NCBI GenBank assembly: GCA_039584255.1
Contig: JBDGYE010000089.1
Coordinates: forward strand, 1 to 11,214
Reading direction: 5' to 3'
DNA from: JBDGYE01 sp039584255
Lineage (GTDB): Bacteria > Gemmatimonadota > Gemmatimonadetes > Palauibacterales > Palauibacteraceae
DNA: 11,214 nucleotides
The notes beneath the pieces are model-generated. The model did no database searches. It was given only the letters and a program-made list of their open reading frames with translations, and had not been told where the DNA came from. Position numbers and translations under genes: made by a program. Position 1 is the stretch's first letter. Each line of letters starts with the position of its first letter. This document shows positions 7,689-11,214 of this stretch, one piece after another.

Positions 7689-8930
7689 CTAGTTCACCTG
7701 GGCGCGGATCCAGAACTCGGCAGTCGCCCCCGAACTCAGCGCGCCTGGATAGTCGGCGTCCACGTCGCTGACCCCGTCGGCAGAGAACGTCCAGCCGTAT
7801 CCGCCCGGATCCAAGTTCGCGACGTGGGTGAGCTCGCCCGGAAGCGTGTCGTCCACGTGCACGCTCGCGGCGTCGGCCGTTCCCGTATTCGACACCGTGA
7901 TCCGGTACCGGATGAACTCGCCCGGCAGCACGCGATCCGCTCCCGTGATGGGAGTCGTCCCGTCATCACGGAACACCGCCTTGGCAATCGAGAACGCGGG
8001 CGCGATCACCGTCAGGTCGATGAAGCCATCGTCCGTGGTCGTGCCGTCGCTCACCGAAGTGGCAGCGAGGTACAGCGTGTCCGCCGCGCCCGGGTTGTTC
8101 GCGACCACGTACACGACCGGTACGATCACGGAGTCACCAGCGGCCACGTTGGTGATCGTGGCGGTCGTTCCGGCCACTCCGTTCACCGACACGATGCTGC
8201 TGATCACGGCCGGATTGACGTTGGACGCGACGAGGTCGAAGTCCTCCGTCCCGTCCCCGTTGTTCTTCACAACCAGATCCTGGCTGTAGGTCGGCACGCT
8301 GCCGCTGTTCGGAAGCTGCTGCAGGTTCTGGCCGCCGTCGGGCGTAACCGCAACGGCAATCGTCTCGGCAACGTTGATGGTGGTCGTAAGGGCATCGGAT
8401 GTCCCCGCATCACGCCGTGACGTCGCCGTCAGGGTGATGTCACCCGACTGGCCGCCGCTGCCCGCTGGAACGTCGTAGACCACGTCGACCGCGATCGAGT
8501 CGCCCGCGGTGATCCCAGCCGCCGCGAGCGCCGTGTTGAGCGCGGCCAGATTCGGGTAGCTGGTGGCGTTGTAGACGTAGCCGCTGATCGTCACCAGAGT
8601 CGCCGACGTGCTCACCGTCACGCTGTCGGTGCCGTTTCCGTCGTTGTGGATCTGGTACGTGAGCGTGTTGCCGGTGCTTCCGGCCGCCGGGCTCGCCGAT
8701 GCGGGCCCTGTGACGTCCACGCCGGCCACGAACCCGACGGTCACATCGACGGTGTCGGCCACCGCCGCGTAGGCGTTGCTGTTGGCATCGGTGAAGGTTA
8801 CGGAAGCGATGTTTCGGATCACCGTGCCCTCGGGCGTGGGACTCTGGGCATGGAGCTGAGCGGCCGTCGTCAAAGCCATGACCGCGGTCAGTGCCAGGCT
8901 CCCCAGAGCCTTTCGCATAGGACTGTTCAC
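7689..8930 (-). CDS. Exported multi-module DUF11 protein, second gene of operon
   Basis: A protein of 413 residues. It starts at GTG 8930, with GGAGG 5 nt upstream; the internal ATG four codons later lies 17 nt from that site. The signal peptide is textbook: MRKALG, a hydrophobic core, then LHA|QS with a cut after residue 28. Residues 33-74 (PEGTVIRNIASVTFTDANSN, later VGFVAGVDV) are paralogous to the next gene product. Two NEW1-like or CARDB-like beta-sandwich stretches follow: about 78-190 with YQIHNDGNGTDSV, and about 191-308 with LVVKNNGDGTEDFDL. They look like repeats of one unit. A C-terminal DUF11 module covers about 312-413 (VLPGEFIRYRITVSNTGTAD). It is rich in Thr, Ser, Val, Ala and Asp and poor in Cys, as in surface-exposed beta proteins. 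I recognise no enzyme motif. The exact name of the middle modules is uncertain; the DUF11 call is firm. Confidence 0.9.
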   Translation of the reverse strand: MNSPMRKALGSLALTAVMALTTAAQLHAQSPTPEGTVIRNIASVTFTDANSNAYAAVADTVDVTVGFVAGVDVTGPASASPAAGSTGNTLTYQIHNDGNGTDSVTVSTSATLVTISGYVYNATSYPNLAALNTALAAAGITAGDSIAVDVVYDVPAGSGGQSGDITLTATSRRDAGTSDALTTTINVAETIAVAVTPDGGQNLQQLPNSGSVPTYSQDLVVKNNGDGTEDFDLVASNVNPAVISSIVSVNGVAGTTATITNVAAGDSVIVPVVYVVANNPGAADTLYLAATSVSDGTTTDDGFIDLTVIAPAFSIAKAVFRDDGTTPITGADRVLPGEFIRYRITVSNTGTADAASVHVDDTLPGELTHVANLDPGGYGWTFSADGVSDVDADYPGALSSGATAEFWIRAQVN

Positions 8931-8935
8931 GACAT

Positions 8936-8940
8936 CCTCC
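8936..8940 (-). promoter_or_regulatory. Shine-Dalgarno selecting a GTG start (second operon gene)
   Basis: GGAGG on the minus strand, 5 nt before GTG 8930. An ATG overlaps the spacer but is out of frame, and the in-frame ATG downstream is too distant. Confidence 0.65.
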
Positions 8941-8962
8941 TATCGCTGGGGCGCATGAGCCT

Positions 8963-9535
8963 CTATGTGCCGATATCCTCGGCCGTGTCCGCTCCCGGGG
9001 AGGTGTCCTGCTGGTCGCCCCTGTCCCCGGGCAGCCGGGCCCGATACTCCGCCGTGACGGCAGCCTGTGGCTGCAGCCAGCCGGAGAGGGTCCATCGGAT
9101 GTGGGTGTATGTCTCGGGCGGTGCCGGTCGGAGCACGCGCTGTCCAGCGACGACGGTCTCGGCCATCGGCGTCGCAGCGTAGGTCGCTCCGCCGTCTATC
9201 GAGTACTCCACCGACACGTCGTCTCGATCCGCGCCAGCCGATTCTGCCACGAACTCCAGTCCCACAGGCACGGGGTTCTGGAAGACGACCTGCCGCACCG
9301 AGTCGGAGGTCAGGTTCGTGAACTGAAGCCGGTATCGAACGACGTCGCCGGGGAGGAGCGCTGCCGGGTCGCCGCCCCGGGCCTCGTAGTCCTGGTGCCG
9401 AGCGTCCCCCGCCATCAGGTTCTCCGCCGTCACCACCAGCGCTTTCGGCGCCTCCGCCTCCTGACCCACGGCCACTCCCAACGGAACCACGACCAGCGCA
9501 ATCGCAAGTACTGCCGACGCCCTCCAGCCTCTCAT
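8963..9535 (-). CDS. Small exported DUF11-like protein, first gene of operon
   Basis: A protein of 190 residues. ATG 9535 is chosen because GGAGG lies 8 nt upstream and a clean signal peptide follows at once (MRGWRASAVLAIALVVVPLG, probable cut after residue 24 at AVG|QE). The frame could be extended upstream by 15 residues, but that would place polar residues (KNTHTSCSTEGCE) before the signal. One DUF11-like beta-sandwich occupies about 60-168: it opens with LLPGDVVRYRLQFTNLTSDS, continues with NPVPVGLEFVAES and SIDGGATYA, and ends IRWTLSGWLQP then TAEYRARL. The last 20 residues are acidic and probably disordered. As the promoter-proximal gene it leads the operon, 32 bp before the next start. 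Its role is unknown; a soluble periplasmic or surface partner of the large barrel protein is a plausible inference. Confidence 0.88.
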   Translation of the reverse strand: MRGWRASAVLAIALVVVPLGVAVGQEAEAPKALVVTAENLMAGDARHQDYEARGGDPAALLPGDVVRYRLQFTNLTSDSVRQVVFQNPVPVGLEFVAESAGADRDDVSVEYSIDGGATYAATPMAETVVAGQRVLRPAPPETYTHIRWTLSGWLQPQAAVTAEYRARLPGDRGDQQDTSPGADTAEDIGT

Positions 9536-9543
9536 TTCGCACC

Positions 9544-9548
9544 CCTCC
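9544..9548 (-). promoter_or_regulatory. Shine-Dalgarno of first operon gene
   Basis: GGAGG on the minus strand, 8 nt before ATG 9535. It fixes the start 15 codons downstream of the longest possible frame. Confidence 0.75.
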
Positions 9549-9577
9549 GTTGAACAAGACGTGTGTGTGTTCTTTCT

Positions 9578-9597
9578 CACGGGATGTGCACCCCGTG
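9578..9597 (-). other. Hairpin in the operon 5' leader
   Basis: CACGGG (9578-9583) and CCCGTG (9592-9597) form a perfect 6-bp stem around an 8-nt loop, 43-62 nt upstream of the first operon start. It could act as a leader stem in the mRNA or as a DNA operator. Between it and the ribosome site lies a short run of five GT units (9561-9570), read as AC on the transcribed strand. Confidence 0.35.
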
Positions 9598-9685
9598 TGC
9601 CGGGGTCGCGACAAAAGGTGCGATCGCTTAAGACGCTCTAAATTGGGTACTTGTGGGTGTGATTTGGCTGGTGGGCTCGTAGGCC

Positions 9686-9730
9686 GTACTTGCGTACTAA
9701 GGTACAACGCATGTTTTCATTCCGTTGTGC
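9686..9730. repeat. Three tandem 8-bp GTAC units running into an inverted repeat
   Basis: GTACTTGC, GTACTAAG and GTACAACG stand head to tail at 9686, 9694 and 9702, an exact 8-bp period. A related GTACTTGTG lies at 9647-9655. The third unit is also the left arm of a dyad: GTACAACG (9702-9709) pairs with CGTTGTGC (9723-9730), eight pairs including one G-U in plus-strand RNA, around an AT-rich centre (ATGTTTTCAT). The site is 150-195 bp upstream of the operon start. A regulator-binding site is the likeliest reading, but this is inference. Confidence 0.5.
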
Positions 9731-9930
9731 CGATCTCTTTGCCCTCATTCCGATCGTGAAACTCGATTGGGCCCGAAACCTGACGATCATTCCCCCCGAG
9801 GTCCCGAGAGGACGACGAGTCTTGAGCCCACGGACCGCCAGCGAGTCAGCAACCCGAAGTCCAGATGCGGGCGTGTTCGAGTGCCGGTCTCCTGGTGCTT
9901 GCACATGGCGCTTTACTCAGCGCGACGGGG

Positions 9931-9985
9931 CATGAATAAGCAATTAAACAACTACTTTACGTAGGTACTTTACGGCGAATAGAGT
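9931..9985 (+). promoter_or_regulatory. AT-rich island, candidate promoter zone for the rightward gene
   Basis: This segment is clearly richer in A and T than the surrounding GC-rich DNA (for example AATAAGCAATTAAACAACTA). It contains loose candidates such as TTAAAC (9944-9949) with TACTTT (9966-9971) at 16-bp spacing, each matching only about half of the sigma-70 consensus. A start here would give the rightward gene a leader of roughly 340 nt. The zone is supported by composition only. Confidence 0.25.
9953..9974. repeat. Direct repeat TACTTTACG x2
   Basis: TACTTTACG occurs at 9953-9961 and again at 9966-9974, separated by TAGG, a 13-bp period. A partial copy, CTTTAC, lies at 9911-9916. It sits in the AT-rich island and could be a paired activator site overlapping a promoter. 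Confidence 0.5.
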
Positions 9986-10159
9986 GGCATTGAAGCGTGG
10001 GCGCAGGGGCCGGAATGGGTTCGGCGATGCGCAATCGGAAGCGGACTCGGCGACGATCGCGGCCTTCTCCGGATACTCCGCCTTGCATTCACATCCTGGC
10101 TAGAAGGGGCCGCAGAAAGGGTGCCCCCAGAGCCAGTTGGAGCGGAAAATCAGGACGAG

Positions 10160-10174
10160 CGGGCCGAGGGCCCG
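10160..10174. other. Short GC-rich hairpin
   Basis: CGGGCC (10160-10165) and GGCCCG (10169-10174) form a perfect 6-bp stem with a 3-nt loop. Only a short AGGTTT follows on the plus strand, so it is weak as an intrinsic terminator. It may be part of the leader of the downstream gene or chance in GC-rich DNA. Confidence 0.3.
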
Positions 10175-10238
10175 AGGTTTGCAGCTTCGCGGCGTATGAA
10201 GGAGGAGTATAGGCGAGGAGCAGCAAAGGTTTGCATCG

Positions 10239-10316
10239 GCCTCGCGAGGCACGGTGGGCAAGGATACTGTCGTATGGGCTGAGATCGGCGCCCGGTGCGC
10301 CGGAAAGTAAACCGTG
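10239..10316 (+). promoter_or_regulatory. Possible branched RNA leader upstream of the LamG-type gene
   Basis: CACGGT (10250-10255) pairs with ACCGTG (10311-10316), enclosing two smaller stems: ATAC/GTAT (10264-10267 with 10272-10275) and CGGCGC/GCGCCG (10286-10291 with 10297-10302). This makes a three-way junction that ends directly before the ribosome site (AAAGGAG). A perfect 12-bp palindrome GCCTCGCGAGGC (10239-10250) touches its 5' side and could be an alternative fold. It matches no riboswitch class whose consensus I can recall. Pairings of this length are not rare by chance in GC-rich DNA. Confidence 0.3.
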
Positions 10317-10323
10317 AAAGGAG
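10317..10323 (+). promoter_or_regulatory. Shine-Dalgarno of the DUF2341/LamG gene
   Basis: AAAGGAG lies 6 nt before ATG 10330, a near-ideal site. It is the reason for preferring this start over ATG 10444, which sits closer to the hydrophobic signal but lacks a good site. Confidence 0.7.
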
Positions 10324-10329
10324 TCGCGG

Positions 10330-11214
10330 ATGGTGTTGGGCTCCTGGCCAAAGATACGGGGACTGAATGCCGTTCTGAGATATGCGGCGGCCCTGACCGT
10401 CCGCTCGAATGAGGGGCCGGGGCTGCGGGGACGTGGTGCGTCGATGACTGTCAGCTTCGCTGTGGGGCTATTTGGCGTGGCGGCGCTGCTCGCACCCGCC
10501 GACGCCCACGGCCAGGGTTGGTACGATCCGGGCTGGCAGAACCGCAAACCGATCACGATCACCGGCAGTCAGATCGCAGGCGATCTGTCAGACTTTCCCG
10601 TGCTCATCTCACTCACCGACGCCGACCTGTCCGCCGGGGCCCTGGCAAACGGGTTTGACATTCTGTTCACGGACGCCAACGGCACCACCAAGCTTGACCA
10701 CGAGCGAACGCGTTGGGTCTCCGGCACGGGCGAACTGATCGCGTGGGTCAAGGTCACGAGCCTCACGGCGGGCGTCGACAAGACGATCTATATGTACTAC
10801 GGCAACGCGGGTGCCACAGATCAGCAGAGTGCGGCCGCGGTATGGAGCAACGGTTACGAAGCGGTCTATCATCTGGATGACGACTTCGCCGATGCAACCG
10901 GAAAACACCCACCTGGGACCAACTTCAACTCGGTGGATGTTCCGGCCCGCATAGGAGACGGGCAGGATTTCGAGCAGACCAACCTCACGGATCACATCGA
11001 CATCGGCAACTGGAGCGTCGCTGGCTCCCTGCTCACCATCCAAGCATGGGTCAGGTACGAAAGCTTCTCCGAAGGGGACGCGCGCGTCGTCTCCAAGGCC
11101 GTCGACGCGATGGAGCAAGACCACGTCTTCATGCTCAGTACCATCAACGCAGGGGCTCCGACCAACTGGCGTATGCGCCTAAAGACGGGCACCCTGGACG
11201 CTTCGGGCACAACC
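10330..11214 (+). CDS. Exported DUF2341 and LamG/concanavalin-like protein, N-terminal part (3' end outside window)
   Basis: The first 295 residues are present and the frame is open at the window end. An in-frame stop at 10315-10317 bounds it upstream. A hydrophobic segment at about residues 40-60 (TVSFAVGLFGVAALLAPADA) ends at AHG|QG, a probable signal-peptide cut near residue 61; the preceding region is unusually long, so ATG 10444 (Met 39) remains a possible start. Residues about 64-160 are a DUF2341 domain with its typical opening (WYDPGWQNRKPITIT), middle (FDILFTDANG) and end (TIYMYYGNAGAT). From about 175 a LamG/concanavalin-like jelly roll begins (EAVYHLDDDFADATG, later HIDIGNWSVAG and LTIQAWVRY). 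DUF2341 with LamG is a common pairing in large secreted proteins, often thought to bind carbohydrate or surfaces. It is transcribed away from the DUF11 operon across a shared 794-bp region. Substrate and total length cannot be judged here. Confidence 0.88.
   Translation, partial: MVLGSWPKIRGLNAVLRYAAALTVRSNEGPGLRGRGASMTVSFAVGLFGVAALLAPADAHGQGWYDPGWQNRKPITITGSQIAGDLSDFPVLISLTDADLSAGALANGFDILFTDANGTTKLDHERTRWVSGTGELIAWVKVTSLTAGVDKTIYMYYGNAGATDQQSAAAVWSNGYEAVYHLDDDFADATGKHPPGTNFNSVDVPARIGDGQDFEQTNLTDHIDIGNWSVAGSLLTIQAWVRYESFSEGDARVVSKAVDAMEQDHVFMLSTINAGAPTNWRMRLKTGTLDASGTT

Larger units (their letters stand above)
9536..10329. other. 794-bp divergent intergenic region, no supported gene
   Basis: This stretch separates the leftward operon from the rightward LamG-type gene, so it should hold both promoters and both leaders. 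No open frame here has a convincing ribosome site, signal or family resemblance. Visible elements are a leader hairpin (9578-9597), tandem GTAC units with a dyad (9686-9730), a GATCGT/ACGATC dyad (9752-9757 with 9783-9788), an AT-rich island with a direct repeat (about 9931-9985), a GC-rich hairpin (10160-10174) and a possible branched leader (10239-10316). I could not place a sigma-70 promoter for the operon with confidence. Confidence 0.7.

Noticed and set aside
6491..8420. Plus-strand open frames opposite the two DUF11 genes (6491-7225, 7286-7771, 7572-8420)
   Set aside because: They are antisense shadows with no recognisable motif. The minus-strand frames have signal peptides, ribosome sites and known domains.
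9686..9709. GTAC units considered as a CRISPR-like or satellite array
   Set aside because: The units are only 8 bp, share just four bases, and there are three of them without spacers.
9675..9744. GGGCAAAG and ACGCAAGTACGGCCTAC on the minus strand, loosely like a cyclic-di-GMP-I riboswitch
   Set aside because: The GNRA-capped stem and tetraloop-receptor arrangement cannot be drawn, and the spacing between the two blocks is wrong.
9841..9905. GTTCGAG followed by GGTCTCCTGGTGC, resembling the 3' half of a tRNA
   Set aside because: The T-stem does not pair around the loop and no matching 5' acceptor arm exists upstream.
10196..10282. A 28-codon plus-strand frame starting at ATG 10196
   Set aside because: There is no ribosome site upstream and the product has no hydrophobic or otherwise distinctive character; it overlaps the candidate leader structure.
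10277..10284. GGCTGAGA resembling part of a TPP riboswitch
   Set aside because: The other conserved TPP blocks (the ACCTGA and GGATAATGCC type segments) are absent and the downstream gene is not a thiamine gene.
9997..10562. Open frames 9997-10212 (+) and 10089-10562 (-) in the divergent region
   Set aside because: They have low-complexity Arg/Gly/Ser-rich products and no ribosome site, and the second runs antisense into the DUF2341 gene.

Overview
The window is GC-rich throughout the genes, with long open frames on every strand. It begins inside an ABC-transporter permease of the acidobacterial-duplicated-orphan-permease (ADOP) type, a family especially common in Acidobacteriota and Gemmatimonadota. 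The other proteins are secreted or outer-membrane proteins of a Gram-negative cell. I suggest Gemmatimonadota or a neighbouring phylum; this rests on gene content and composition only.

Layout. Positions 1-1116 (+) hold the C-terminal half of the permease. A 42-bp convergent gap at 1117-1158 is almost filled by a strong hairpin, probably a two-way terminator. Positions 9535 down to 1159 (-) are one tight four-gene operon, in transcription order: a 190-aa exported protein (9535-8963), a 413-aa exported DUF11 protein (8930-7689), a 306-aa exported DUF11 protein (7672-6752) and a 1866-aa outer-membrane protein (6759-1159). Gaps are 32 bp, 16 bp and an 8-bp overlap. Positions 9536-10329 are a 794-bp divergent intergenic region with local AT-rich islands, short direct repeats and several dyads. 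Positions 10330-11214 (+) are the start of an exported DUF2341 plus LamG/concanavalin-like protein that runs off the window.

How the genes may work together. All four operon products have an export signal, and all carry DUF11-type beta-sandwich modules. The last gene adds an OmpA-type peptidoglycan-binding domain, further Ig-like modules and about 820 C-terminal residues that read as an outer-membrane beta-barrel with a SprA-reminiscent segment. My inference is a cell-surface assembly: a large barrel tied to the cell wall that displays or exports DUF11 modules and pairs with three smaller exported DUF11 partners. The divergent LamG protein may be co-regulated from the shared intergenic region. 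No function for this four-gene set is known to me. The individual families are known; the combination is the part worth following up.

There are no RNA genes, insertion sequences, CRISPR arrays or integration signatures that I can support.
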